A stretch of 64,000 nucleotides of DNA, from positions 833,373 to 897,372 of the forward strand of contig NZ_WVRN01000002.1 in the NCBI RefSeq assembly GCF_013112245.1, read 5' to 3'. Shown in pieces: positions 52,025-60,350 of this stretch (the stretch's first letter is position 1; each line of letters opens with the position of its first letter). The translations under genes and the position numbers were made by a program. The notes under the pieces were generated by a model, which saw only the letters and a program-made list of their open reading frames with translations, was not told the DNA's origin and did no database searches. This DNA is from Ruegeria sp. HKCCD4315 (lineage in GTDB: Bacteria > Pseudomonadota > Alphaproteobacteria > Rhodobacterales > Rhodobacteraceae).

Positions 52025-53041
52025 CTAACCACCCCAGGTGTCTGACAGTCTGAAACCATTTGGAAACGGGTCGCTTGGATCCAACCCGATCTGGCTGATC
52101 CCATAGATCCAACATTGCCCGGAAACACGGTTTTGGGTGGCTTGATAGGGCCCAACTTTGGTGAGGCTCAACAGCTCGGTTGTGAACTCTCCGCCGATAA
52201 TCGAACGTGACACGACCCTGTCGCCGGGCAAGGCCAACCCCGTTGCGTGACGCACTGCCATGTTGGCATTCGATCCGGTGCCACAAGGCGATCTGTCCGC
52301 GCGGCCCGGACGCAGTGTTGTGCAGGTTCGCACCGCCCCGTCCGGATCTGTCGACCGGAACATGACATAGGCCAGACCGTTCAGGGCCGACGTGGTCGGG
52401 TGCGGAGCACCCTCGATTTCGGCAATCAGATTGCGCAGGGCAACGCCCTGCGTTGCAAGCGCGCGGGCGTTGTCCGGCGTAATCGACAACCCGACCTGAT
52501 CCACATCAACCAATGCATAGAAGACACCGCCGAAACACAGATCATAGCGGATTGTTCCCCAATCGGGCGTCTGAATTTCAACGTCCTTCTTGGCCACAAA
52601 AGCGGGCGGCATATCCAGCGAAACCCGCGTCACCTTCCCGTCTTCACATGTGGCCCGTGCCCGCACAAGGCCCGCCGCTGTGTCCAACGTGACAACGGTT
52701 TCAGGGCCGGTTATCGGGATCATTCCAGTTTCCAACAGAGCCGTCACAGCGCACATGGCGTTCGAACCCGACATCGCGTGCGCCTGATCCGGCTGCAGAA
52801 CAATGAACCCAATATCTGCCTGGGGATCGCAAGCAGGAACCAAAAGGCAAAAAGATCCTGCCGGGGCAGAACGAGGTTCCGAACAAAGCAGCTGGCGCAG
52901 GCTGTCATCGACCTTGTTCAGATGGTCCAGCTTGTCAGCCATTGTTGCGCCGGGGATGTCCAGAACTCCTCCTGTAACCACACGGCCAATTTCACCGGCA
53001 CAATGCACATCGACTGTTTGCAGCGTTCTGGACCAGCGCAT
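52025..53041 (-). CDS. Proline racemase superfamily protein (4-hydroxyproline epimerase / 3-hydroxyproline dehydratase type), Ser/Cys active site
   Basis: A 338-residue member of the proline racemase family, which inverts or dehydrates proline derivatives with two opposed acid/base residues. The second catalytic cysteine is present in DRSPCGTGS (C253). The first, normally the Cys of an MCGHN-type motif, is a serine here (S91 in MSGSNAM). Ser/Cys members have been linked to trans-3-hydroxyproline dehydratase or 4-hydroxyproline epimerase activities. GGGAG precedes the ATG at 53041. It is the last gene of the leftward hydroxyproline-type operon, in which a D-amino-acid dehydrogenase and a DapA-like deaminase follow the same chemistry. 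Confidence 0.86.
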   Translation of the reverse strand: MRWSRTLQTVDVHCAGEIGRVVTGGVLDIPGATMADKLDHLNKVDDSLRQLLCSEPRSAPAGSFCLLVPACDPQADIGFIVLQPDQAHAMSGSNAMCAVTALLETGMIPITGPETVVTLDTAAGLVRARATCEDGKVTRVSLDMPPAFVAKKDVEIQTPDWGTIRYDLCFGGVFYALVDVDQVGLSITPDNARALATQGVALRNLIAEIEGAPHPTTSALNGLAYVMFRSTDPDGAVRTCTTLRPGRADRSPCGTGSNANMAVRHATGLALPGDRVVSRSIIGGEFTTELLSLTKVGPYQATQNRVSGQCWIYGISQIGLDPSDPFPNGFRLSDTWGG

Positions 53042-53061
53042 GGTTTCTCCCTTTTCGTTTT

Positions 53062-53508
53062 TCAGACCACCGCCTGAGCACCCGTGATTTCCACCACCGA
53101 CCCACACAGATATTGCGCCTCGTCCGATGCCAGGAAGGCAACAAGCGCGGCGATCTCATCGGGCTCGCCAATCCGACCAAACGGCACCAGCGCATTCAGG
53201 TCATCAAGACTTCGGCCCGAACGCGCCAGATTGCTTTGCAACATCGGTGTCCGAACCTCGCCCGGGGCCACACCATTCACCCGAATGTTGTCCGGCGCAT
53301 AGTCGCGGGCCAGATTCTGGGTAAAGGCCACAAGCGCAATAGCCCCCTGCCCGAGATCGGTCGCCAGAGCGTCAGCACCGGTTGCATTGCTGTTATAGTG
53401 CAGCAGAACACGCGCGCCTTCAGCCGCCAATTCGCGTGCGATGGCCTGGCCAATCGACCCGGTGGACCCCGTCAATAGAACGGTTTTACCGTGCAGATGA
53501 CGCGTCAT
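53062..53508 (-). CDS. SDR-family protein with internal deletion (probably inactive remnant)
   Basis: A 148-residue open frame made of the two ends of a short-chain dehydrogenase whose normal length is about 245. The N-terminal cofactor motif GSTGSIGQAIA (residues 14-24) is followed at about residue 54 directly by the segment after the active site (ALVAFTQNLARDYAPDNIRVNGVAPG). The NNAG motif, the catalytic Ser and the YxxxK pair, about 95 residues, are missing without a frameshift. The gene is coupled to its neighbour by ATGA overlap with the P5C-reductase-like stop and lies 20 bases before the racemase-family gene. It is probably non-catalytic, kept only for translation continuity or recently damaged. 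Confidence 0.75.
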   Translation of the reverse strand: MTRHLHGKTVLLTGSTGSIGQAIARELAAEGARVLLHYNSNATGADALATDLGQGAIALVAFTQNLARDYAPDNIRVNGVAPGEVRTPMLQSNLARSGRSLDDLNALVPFGRIGEPDEIAALVAFLASDEAQYLCGSVVEITGAQAVV

Positions 53509-54329
53509 TGGACGCCTCTCCCGGATGTTTTGCGGGCATCAGACAACCGCTGCAAAACACTGTCGAGCCCCGTCTTTAATGCGTCGGGACCACGGGCATC
53601 TGCAAAGACTTCGAACAATTGCGCGTTCAGCCCGTCCGGGGTGGAGTGTTCAACCCGCAGCGTTTCATAAGGCTTGTCACGATCTTCCATCATCGTGTGC
53701 GCGAGCCCGGAAAAAACACCGCTCAGATAGCGCTGCGCGTCCACCCGCCCAATCCCATTGGATTGCATCCAGTCCGCGGCTGCACCCAGCACGCCAAAAT
53801 ACGTGCCCATCAGCGCGCTGGCTGCAGCAAAGGCATCGAACTCCTCTACCGTTTTGGCACTGACCACTGTGCCCAACGCACCAAACAGATCCTCACCCAA
53901 CGGGTCATGCGGAAACAGGACCGTGACACCGCGATGGTGGGCGACCGATGGCAGAGGGATTGATCGAAACAGGCGCACGTGCGTGCCAATCCAGCCTTGC
54001 AAAACTTCATGGGTCAGCGTGGCGATCAGGCTGCACACTTGTTGTCCTTCGGAAAACGTCAGCGGAGACAGCACTGAACGGGCATCTTGCGGACGGACGG
54101 CCAGAAACACCAGATCAGAGCAATCAACAACCGCCTGAGCGGACGCGTGAACCTGCACCCGCGCGCTGCTGGCGGCCAGACGCGCGGACACTTCTTGGTT
54201 GCGTTTGGTTACGTGAACCTCTGCTATTTCCAGATCGGTCGCCAAAAGGCCGGTCACAACCGCCTCGGTGATCACTCCGGTTCCGACAAATCCCAAACGC
54301 AACTGTCGGGCTGACTTTTCGACCTGCAT
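53505..54329 (-). CDS. Pyrroline-5-carboxylate reductase-like (ProC family) protein
   Basis: A 274-residue NAD(P)-binding protein with the ProC-type N-terminus LGFVGTGVITEAVVTGLL (about 12-29) and DLVFLAVRPQDARSVL. The C-terminal helical dimerisation domain includes the STPDGLNAQLFEVF motif, equivalent to the HPGGTTIAG/SPGGTT region of P5C reductases. The ATG at 54329 starts just before the Rossmann fold; an ATG at 54362 would overlap the upstream gene. In this operon it may reduce a pyrroline-type intermediate from proline or hydroxyproline. It is more divergent than housekeeping ProC, so the exact imine substrate is uncertain. Confidence 0.8.
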   Translation of the reverse strand: MQVEKSARQLRLGFVGTGVITEAVVTGLLATDLEIAEVHVTKRNQEVSARLAASSARVQVHASAQAVVDCSDLVFLAVRPQDARSVLSPLTFSEGQQVCSLIATLTHEVLQGWIGTHVRLFRSIPLPSVAHHRGVTVLFPHDPLGEDLFGALGTVVSAKTVEEFDAFAAASALMGTYFGVLGAAADWMQSNGIGRVDAQRYLSGVFSGLAHTMMEDRDKPYETLRVEHSTPDGLNAQLFEVFADARGPDALKTGLDSVLQRLSDARKTSGRGVQ

Positions 54330-54336
54330 GATCCGC

Positions 54337-55038
54337 TCACATATGCCGGGTGACGCCGCCATCGACGCGCAAGGATTGGCCGGTGATATAGCTGCTGTCG
54401 TCGCTCAGCAGGAAGGCAGCCGCCTTCGCTTGTTCTTCGGCCCTTGCCAACCGGCCCAGCGCGGACATTTCCGCAAATTTATGCGGCAGATCCAGACTGT
54501 CGGTAAATCCCGGCAACAAACAGTTCATGCGAATATTCGCCGGGCCATAGCGATCTGAAAACTGTTTGGTAAAACTGGATACACCCACACGATAAACACT
54601 TGAGGTCGGAAAGGTCAGCGACGGTTCGAAGGCTGAAAATGTGGTGATATTGACGATTGAGCCACCACCCTGCGCCTCCATCACCGGGGCCAGAAGCTTG
54701 GCCATCCGTATAACGGGTTTCAGAACCATCTCATGCGCGCGGTCCCAGTCTTCTTCGGGAATATCCAGCAAATCACCCTTTGGCGGACCCCCCACATGGA
54801 TCAGGCAGGCATCAATTCGTCCGTAAGTGGCCATGGCCAGATCAAAGGCGGCTTGTGTATCGGCGGCATTCTCTGCCTTGCCGCGATGCGCGACGCCGCC
54901 CAGTTCCTGCGCCAGTAACTCGCAGGAATCCGAAGGCGACATCAGCGCCAATTGGTACCCCCGCGCGTGCATCTCGCGTGCCGTGGCGGCACCCATCCCG
55001 CGTCCACCACCAATAACTAAACATGTTTTCTCGGCCAT
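54337..55038 (-). CDS. SDR-family oxidoreductase lacking the usual catalytic lysine
   Basis: A 233-residue short-chain dehydrogenase-like protein. The nucleotide motif is GGGRGMG (about 10-16), HVGGPPKG replaces the usual NNAG, and DGGVTRHM ends the fold. The active-site Tyr is in SSVYRVGVSSFTK, but the residue four positions after it is Val, not the expected Lys, so catalysis by the standard mechanism is doubtful. The ATG at 55038 has AGGAG six bases upstream. It lies between the DadA-like and ProC-like genes, with overlaps or gaps under 25 bases. It may be a non-standard reductase or a structural subunit. Confidence 0.82.
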   Translation of the reverse strand: MAEKTCLVIGGGRGMGAATAREMHARGYQLALMSPSDSCELLAQELGGVAHRGKAENAADTQAAFDLAMATYGRIDACLIHVGGPPKGDLLDIPEEDWDRAHEMVLKPVIRMAKLLAPVMEAQGGGSIVNITTFSAFEPSLTFPTSSVYRVGVSSFTKQFSDRYGPANIRMNCLLPGFTDSLDLPHKFAEMSALGRLARAEEQAKAAAFLLSDDSSYITGQSLRVDGGVTRHM

Positions 55039-55058
55039 GATCCGCTCCTGTTTCAGTG

Positions 55059-56309
55059 TCAAAATCGATCTATCCGATAGGGGTTCAAATCGATATCGGG
55101 CAATTCACCCGAAATAAGTTGTCCCATCAGCTTAGCGGTTGTCGCCGCATAGGTCAGGCCCAGATGGCCGTGACCTGTGGCATAATAAACCCCGGAAACC
55201 TTGGCCGACGCAGACATCACCGGCACCGTATCCGGGAAGGCAGGGCGATGGCCCATCCATTCGCTGGAATTGTCGATCCTGAGGTTCGGCAGAGCCTTGC
55301 GGGCACGTCCGACCGTGATCTTTGAACGCCGCCAATCCGGGGCAGCGTCCAGACCGGCCATTTCAACCGTGCCGCCCACCCGGATACCGCCAGCAGTGGG
55401 TGACACCATGAATGCCATGGCAGGCCAGATGATCGAATGATCCAAACGGATGCCCGGCGCATTGATCTGGGTGTGATAACCGCGCTCAGTCTCAAGCGGG
55501 ATGGGTTCATCCAGCTTCTTTGACAACCGAGCCGTAAAGGCTCCGGCGGCAAGAACGACCTGATCCGCTTTTATCTGGCGCCCATCTTCCAGCCGCACGT
55601 TGGTGACCCGCTCAGCTCGCTCAAAACCAGTCACCTTACCGCGTTGAACCTGACCCCCCAAGCTCACAAACGCCTCAACCAGACGGGTTACAAAGGCATA
55701 AGGATCGCGCACCGTTCGGTTATCGGGCAACAGTACCGCCTTTTGAATGACCGGAGAGATTTCGGGTTCCAGATCGTGCAGAGCATCCCGGTTCAGCATC
55801 TCATAGCCAAATCCATGGCGGTCCAGCATATCCAGCCGCTCCTGATCTGCAATGAACTCGGCCTCACTTGCATAAAGCGACAGGCAGCCTGTTGTGCTCA
55901 GATCACCGGCCAAGCCCAGCTCGGCCATCAGGTTCTCGGTATCGGCCAAGGAACGCTGGCACAGGGCCGCGCCTTGTGCTTCCAGTTGGCGCAGTTTCGA
56001 TGGCCGCCCGGCCCAGAAAAACCGGGCAAACCAGGGAATCAAATGCGGTGCGTATCTCGGAGAAACACGTATCGGACCTTCGGGATGCAGAAGCCAGCCG
56101 GGCGTCTGCCGCCAGACCGACGGGCGCGAGACAGGCATAAACTCCGTCACTGCAATCGAGGCCATGTTGCCGTAAGACGCCCCGCGACCCGGCGTATCGG
56201 CGTCGATCAGCGTCACCTGACCACCGCGTTTTTGCAGTTCATACGATATGGCAGAGCCTATGATACCTGCTCCGACAACAACGCTGTGTTTGGGCTGATC
56301 CGATTGCAT
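55059..56309 (-). CDS. D-amino-acid dehydrogenase-like FAD oxidoreductase (D-hydroxyproline dehydrogenase candidate)
   Basis: A 416-residue DAO-fold flavoprotein. The FAD motif VVVGAGIIGSAISYEL is near residue 10, GRGASYGNMASIA follows (about 41-53), and a C-terminal YYATGHGHLGLTYAATTAKLM closes the FAD site. This matches DadA and the D-hydroxyproline dehydrogenases that pass electrons to the respiratory chain. The start at 56309 gives the family N-terminus; an ATG at 56354 is also open. Between a DapA-like gene and an SDR, it would oxidise cis-4-hydroxy-D-proline or D-proline made by the racemase-family enzyme to a pyrroline carboxylate. Confidence 0.86.
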   Translation of the reverse strand: MQSDQPKHSVVVGAGIIGSAISYELQKRGGQVTLIDADTPGRGASYGNMASIAVTEFMPVSRPSVWRQTPGWLLHPEGPIRVSPRYAPHLIPWFARFFWAGRPSKLRQLEAQGAALCQRSLADTENLMAELGLAGDLSTTGCLSLYASEAEFIADQERLDMLDRHGFGYEMLNRDALHDLEPEISPVIQKAVLLPDNRTVRDPYAFVTRLVEAFVSLGGQVQRGKVTGFERAERVTNVRLEDGRQIKADQVVLAAGAFTARLSKKLDEPIPLETERGYHTQINAPGIRLDHSIIWPAMAFMVSPTAGGIRVGGTVEMAGLDAAPDWRRSKITVGRARKALPNLRIDNSSEWMGHRPAFPDTVPVMSASAKVSGVYYATGHGHLGLTYAATTAKLMGQLISGELPDIDLNPYRIDRF

Positions 56310-56369
56310 CTGGCGCCACCCTTCGTAGACTGAATGATGACCTGTCAGAGCCATCACTCAGAGATGCGA

Positions 56370-57260
56370 TTACATCGCCAGAATGGGTTGCATGGCCTCA
56401 GAAAACTCGGCTTTTTCCGCCTCGGTCAACGGGCCCAGCGGCGCGCGGCATTCACCCACATCCAGTCCCTGCAATGCAGCCCCAAATTTGATCTTCTGCA
56501 CGAACTTTCCGCTCTCAAGAATGTTCATGGCCCGATACAGCTTTTTCATCAGATCTTTGGCAGCCACCAACTCCCCCGCCTTGTAAAGCCGGTCCAGCTC
56601 GCAGCAGGCTTTGGCCATGCAATTCGACGGCCCGCAGATCCAGCTGTCGGCCCCCCAGAACATGAAATCCAACGCGATGTCGTCAGACCCCGAAACCAAC
56701 TGGATCTTGCCTTCGTAACGCGATGCGATGTCGATCGCGCGCTGCAAAACACCCGAACTTTCCTTGATGCCAATCACGCGCGGATTGTCGGCAAAATGGT
56801 CCATCAGATCAAATGAGATGTCGGCACCATCCTTGAGCGGATAGCTATAGAGCACGATGTTCACATCGACCTCGGCCAGAACCGTTTCGTAATGCTTGAT
56901 CAATTCGTCCTGCGTGGGACGCGTGTAAAACGGAGGCGCGAGCAGAACGTTGTCATACCCGATCTCTTTCGCCATTGCTGTCTGTTCGATCACTTCGCGG
57001 GTAGCCGGGGCATTGGTGCCTGCGATCAGGATCTCATCGTCCTTGGCGAAATCCTTGACGAATTTCAGCATCTGACGGCGCTCATCGGTGGACTGGCTGA
57101 AATATTCCCCGGTCGAACCGTTCGGGACCCATCCGGTCACGCCCGCGTCGCGAAAATGAGTCAGCAGGTTTTCAAAAGCAGTGAAATTGATTTGGTCATC
57201 CGCACCGAAAGGAGTGACCAATGCAGGCATGACGCCCGAAAGTTTGACGTTAAAGCTCAT
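56370..57260 (-). CDS. DapA-family aldolase/deaminase (pyrroline-4-hydroxy-2-carboxylate deaminase candidate)
   Basis: A 296-residue class I TIM-barrel enzyme of the dihydrodipicolinate synthase/N-acetylneuraminate lyase family. The Schiff-base lysine is K166 in VIGIKESSG, and the catalytic Tyr is in VLYSYP (138-140). PNGSTGEYFS (47-56) corresponds to the GxTGE substrate-binding loop. GAGGA stands 6 bases before the ATG at 57260. In hydroxyproline catabolism a DapA-like deaminase converts pyrroline-4-hydroxy-2-carboxylate to alpha-ketoglutarate semialdehyde. The neighbouring racemase and D-amino-acid dehydrogenase genes support this. It is the first gene of the leftward operon, facing a GntR regulator. 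Confidence 0.85.
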   Translation of the reverse strand: MSFNVKLSGVMPALVTPFGADDQINFTAFENLLTHFRDAGVTGWVPNGSTGEYFSQSTDERRQMLKFVKDFAKDDEILIAGTNAPATREVIEQTAMAKEIGYDNVLLAPPFYTRPTQDELIKHYETVLAEVDVNIVLYSYPLKDGADISFDLMDHFADNPRVIGIKESSGVLQRAIDIASRYEGKIQLVSGSDDIALDFMFWGADSWICGPSNCMAKACCELDRLYKAGELVAAKDLMKKLYRAMNILESGKFVQKIKFGAALQGLDVGECRAPLGPLTEAEKAEFSEAMQPILAM

Positions 57261-57665
57261 TTGCGGTCCTCTTTTCCTCGCATCGCAAATCCCCCTGCCG
57301 CCCAACAGTGGGGAAGAACCACCGTCAAAACGCGCAACCGATACTGGCGCTCTTTTCAGAGCGGGAACACGGCAACAGCAGTCGACCGGGGACTTGATTC
57401 CTTTGTGGTTCCTTTCCGTGATTTCGCATATTGTCGATTATATGTCGACAAGATTCACACGCGCGAAACCAACCAAATGGAGCTACGGAACGGCACAGGT
57501 ACAACTTGGTGTTTGGGTTGCTGGCCTCCTTCACAAAACCGCGCCACGATACGGTGCCTCAAACAGTACGCTACCGTTTGTCAGCCATTGCCTTGTCAAC
57601 ATCCTGCCTAAATGCTTGTTGTTGATACAAACCTCTTCTCGGGTCTTTGCTCCACTGTGGGAAAA
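57261..57665. promoter_or_regulatory. Divergent control region with a 7-7-7 dyad (putative GntR operator)
   Basis: The 405 bases between the DapA-like operon and the GntR gene hold a perfect dyad, TTGTCGA (57431-57437), TTATATG, TCGACAA (57445-57451). An overlapping TGTCGACA resembles the TTGT-ACAA type sites of FCD-domain GntR regulators. A further TTGTCAAC-like half-site is near 57594. The rest holds no supportable gene. Confidence 0.5.
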
Positions 57666-58394
57666 ATGGAAATGAGCAGAAAACAGATGGAAACGAAGAA
57701 ACGCGCCAAGGGCGGAGGGTCAAAATACGTCTACGAAACCCTCAAACGCGAGATCCTGTCCCTGGCGTTGAAACCGGGAACGCCACTCGATGAAACCGGC
57801 CTGTCGGAACGGTTTTCCATGTCGCGCTCACCCGTACGCGAAGCGCTTGTCCGTTTATCCGCCGAAGGGCTGGTGGTCATGCTTTCGAACCGCTCGACCC
57901 TTGTCGCGCCGATCAACTTGACCGAGTTTCCCCGTTATGTCGAAGCTTTGGATTTCCTGCAGCGGATCAACACAAGGCTTGCCGCGCAAAACAGATCCGA
58001 CAGCGAGATAGAACTGATGAAGAAGGAAGCAGAGGCGTTTGACCAAGCCTGTGTTGCAAACGACTATCTCGCAATGTCCGCCAGCAATCGCGACTTTCAC
58101 ATGACCATCGCCCAGGCAGGTAAAAACCCGTATTTGGCGCGCGCCTATGGCCAGCTTTTGGACGAAGGCCGCCGTATCCTTCATATGCACTTCGACTATA
58201 TTCAATCTTCAGCCACCGACACCCTATTGGGGTCAGAACACGAGGACATGATCACAGCGATCCGGGACCGTGACATCGCGCGCGCGGACCATTTGGCCCA
58301 TGAACATACGCGACAATTTCACAAACGGTTCGTTGACTTCCTAAGTGCGCAATACAACGAAGACTTTGATTTCGCTGTGTCGACTTTGACCTAG
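57666..58394 (+). CDS. GntR-family regulator with FCD domain
   Basis: A 242-residue FadR-subfamily regulator. The winged helix-turn-helix is at about residues 20-85 (LKREILSLALKPGTPLDETGLSERFSMSRSPVREALVRLSAEGLV in outline). The all-helical FCD effector domain covers about 95-230, including the metal-ligand pattern ASNRDFHMTIAQAGKNPYL and a late SEHEDMITAIRDRD. The start is ambiguous between ATGs at 57666, 57672 and 57687. It is divergent from the hydroxyproline-type operon, so probably its repressor. FCD regulators usually respond to small organic acids or amino acids. Confidence 0.88.
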   Translation: MEMSRKQMETKKRAKGGGSKYVYETLKREILSLALKPGTPLDETGLSERFSMSRSPVREALVRLSAEGLVVMLSNRSTLVAPINLTEFPRYVEALDFLQRINTRLAAQNRSDSEIELMKKEAEAFDQACVANDYLAMSASNRDFHMTIAQAGKNPYLARAYGQLLDEGRRILHMHFDYIQSSATDTLLGSEHEDMITAIRDRDIARADHLAHEHTRQFHKRFVDFLSAQYNEDFDFAVSTLT

Positions 58395-58455
58395 AAACCT
58401 AGGCGAAATCAGCATGTCGTTCTATTGACCGCGCCAGTCCGCACAGGTCAGCGTT

Positions 58456-59592
58456 TCAATCACTGCCCCGCGCGGCTTGAACAGACATCGCGTCGGCGTG
58501 CTCAGGTTTGCGAAGCAAATCAAGGCTTCGCTGTATCTCGGGTTTGCTCAGGTTGCGGCCAATCAACACGATACGTGTCCGCCGGTCATTGCCGGTCCAG
58601 TTCTTCAACGGAACTGGCGGGTCAAAGATGTGCTGGACACCGTGAAACGCAAACGGCGTCTCGATCCCTTCGAGAAACAAAATACCTTTCACGCGCAGGA
58701 TGTCGTAACCCTTGTAGGCGATCAAAGTGTCAAACCACTTGTCAAAAACCGCGTCATCCAACGCCTCGTCCAGAACAATCGAAACGGATGAGATATCAGT
58801 GTCATGGCGACTAAACTCGGATGTCGTCACAGGTTTTGAGACGGACGTTGCCATCAACCCTGAAAGGTTGCCCAGTGGATCGTTGACCACCTTCGGTGTC
58901 GTCCAGGAAATAGCCTCGTGTTGATGCGCGTCCTCGCGCATGCTCGTCAGGTTCCAAAGCTTTTTCAATGCGAATTCATGATCTGACCGGCGAAGAATGT
59001 CGGCCGTCGGATTCAGATCGCGCAGTCTGTCAGTCACGGCTTTCGCTGAAGCTTTGGAAACAAGGTCTGTTTTGCTCAGCACGATCAGATCGGCCATCGC
59101 GACCTGCGACACGGCCTCGAATTGGGCATCCAGTGTCGCGGGTCCGTTCACCGCATCCACCACCGTAACGACACCATCCATGCGTGTATTGCGCGCAAGA
59201 AATGAATCCACCAGCAGCGTCTGAAGGATCGGTCCCGGATCTGCCAGCCCTGTGGTTTCAATCACCACCCTGTCAAAGCTGAGCATACCTTCATCCCGCC
59301 GCGCGAGCAGTTTGACAAAAGTGTCCGACAGATCACCACGGATGGAACAACACAAACAACCCGACGACATCAGCATGACATCGCCGTTCACCGTTTCGAT
59401 CAGGTCATGGTCCAGCCCTGCTTCACCAAACTCATTCACAATGACCGCAATGCGCCCCGAAGATGAATCCGAAAGCACCTGGTTCAGCAACGTTGTTTTC
59501 CCTGCCCCCAGAAAACCCGTAAGCAACGTTACGGGAACGCGTAGGTCGTCAGTTTGCTCTGGCTGAGTTTGGGAGGCATGGGTCATAAACAT
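58456..59592 (-). CDS. COG0523 (CobW/ZNG1-like) GTP-binding metallochaperone
   Basis: A 378-residue G3E-family GTPase that delivers metal to client proteins. Walker A is GFLGAGKTT (26-34), the metal-binding CLCC motif is at 79-82 (SSGCLCCSIRGDL), Walker B-like ETTGLADPGPI follows, and KTDL gives guanine specificity. A C-terminal CobW_C domain begins near 275. The ATG at 59592 lies 10 bases from a Zur-like operator. That supports a zinc-starvation role rather than cobalamin synthesis or nitrile hydratase maturation, for which no neighbouring genes exist. It is monocistronic and convergent with the GntR gene. Confidence 0.88.
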   Translation of the reverse strand: MFMTHASQTQPEQTDDLRVPVTLLTGFLGAGKTTLLNQVLSDSSSGRIAVIVNEFGEAGLDHDLIETVNGDVMLMSSGCLCCSIRGDLSDTFVKLLARRDEGMLSFDRVVIETTGLADPGPILQTLLVDSFLARNTRMDGVVTVVDAVNGPATLDAQFEAVSQVAMADLIVLSKTDLVSKASAKAVTDRLRDLNPTADILRRSDHEFALKKLWNLTSMREDAHQHEAISWTTPKVVNDPLGNLSGLMATSVSKPVTTSEFSRHDTDISSVSIVLDEALDDAVFDKWFDTLIAYKGYDILRVKGILFLEGIETPFAFHGVQHIFDPPVPLKNWTGNDRRTRIVLIGRNLSKPEIQRSLDLLRKPEHADAMSVQAARGSD

Positions 59593-59602
59593 CGCAAGCT
59601 CT

Positions 59603-59620
59603 GTTTTGTAATAACATTAC
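59603..59620. promoter_or_regulatory. Zur-box-like palindrome upstream of the COG0523 gene
   Basis: GTTTTGTAATAACATTAC at 59603-59620 differs at only two positions from GTAATGTAATAACATTAC, the Zur signal recalled for the Agrobacterium group. Its core TGTAAT-AAC-ATTACA (59607-59621) is a perfect dyad. It sits immediately upstream of the COG0523 start, a good position for repression by zinc-loaded Zur. Confidence 0.65.
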
Positions 59621-59726
59621 ATCACTAAAGCGATTCAATTGTGCTGTCCAGTCAGGCACAGACCAAGTTGCTCAAGCGGCCCGGGAAAGGAACGGGCATG
59701 CCAAAGACCAACGCCTTTGGTCCTCC

Positions 59727-60254
59727 TCACTGATCGGTCACTGGACGATCAAGCGCGCCGAAGGTGCTATGGAAATAAAACAGTGAACCGGTACTCTCGT
59801 TTTGCCGGATATTCACCACGCGACCAATCATGAGCCTTTGGTTGCCACAGGGGTGCACGTCTTCAACAGCGCATTCCATGCACACCGAGAAATCCGGCAG
59901 GATCGGAAGCCCTTGCGTGCCAGCTTGCCATTCCAGATCCCTGAACTTGTCGTCGCTGCGACCAGCAAAATGCGCGGCAATCTCTTTTTGTTCGTCTCGC
60001 AGAATATGAACCGCATAGAACCGTGCCCGCGCAAAGCTATCGAAGCTGCGCGATTTGGGGCCGATTGTCCAAAGAACCATCGGCGGCGACAGTGCAGCCG
60101 AGGTAAAGCTGTTTGACGTCAGCCCAATTGGCCGCCCCTCAATATCCAAAGCGGTGACAATCGCGACACCTGTGGGAAAGTGACCGCAAGCTTGGCGGAA
60201 CGCCGTTTCGTCCACGGATTCGTGCTCCGAAGCCGTTATTTTTGGGGTGCTCAT
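59727..60254 (-). CDS. Flavin reductase-like domain protein
   Basis: A 175-residue FMN-binding split-barrel reductase (HpaC/DIM6 type). FRQACGHFPTGVAIVTALDIEGRPIGLTSNSFTSAALSPPMV in outline is the flavin-binding block, and CGNQRLMIGRVVNIRQNE is the usual late strand. The start at 60254 removes an N-terminal extension lacking family similarity; AAGG is 10 bases upstream. It follows the luciferase-like monooxygenase gene by 96 bases on the same strand and should feed it reduced flavin. It is a paralogue of the flavin reductase at 35602. Confidence 0.88.
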   Translation of the reverse strand: MSTPKITASEHESVDETAFRQACGHFPTGVAIVTALDIEGRPIGLTSNSFTSAALSPPMVLWTIGPKSRSFDSFARARFYAVHILRDEQKEIAAHFAGRSDDKFRDLEWQAGTQGLPILPDFSVCMECAVEDVHPCGNQRLMIGRVVNIRQNESTGSLFYFHSTFGALDRPVTDQ

Positions 60255-60350
60255 AACTGTGCAACCTTGCGTGAGACAGAGCCACGCGCGCAACATTGCG
60301 TGGCGCGTGACCCTTGATTGCCTGGCAGTAAAGACAAGAAAACCTGAACC

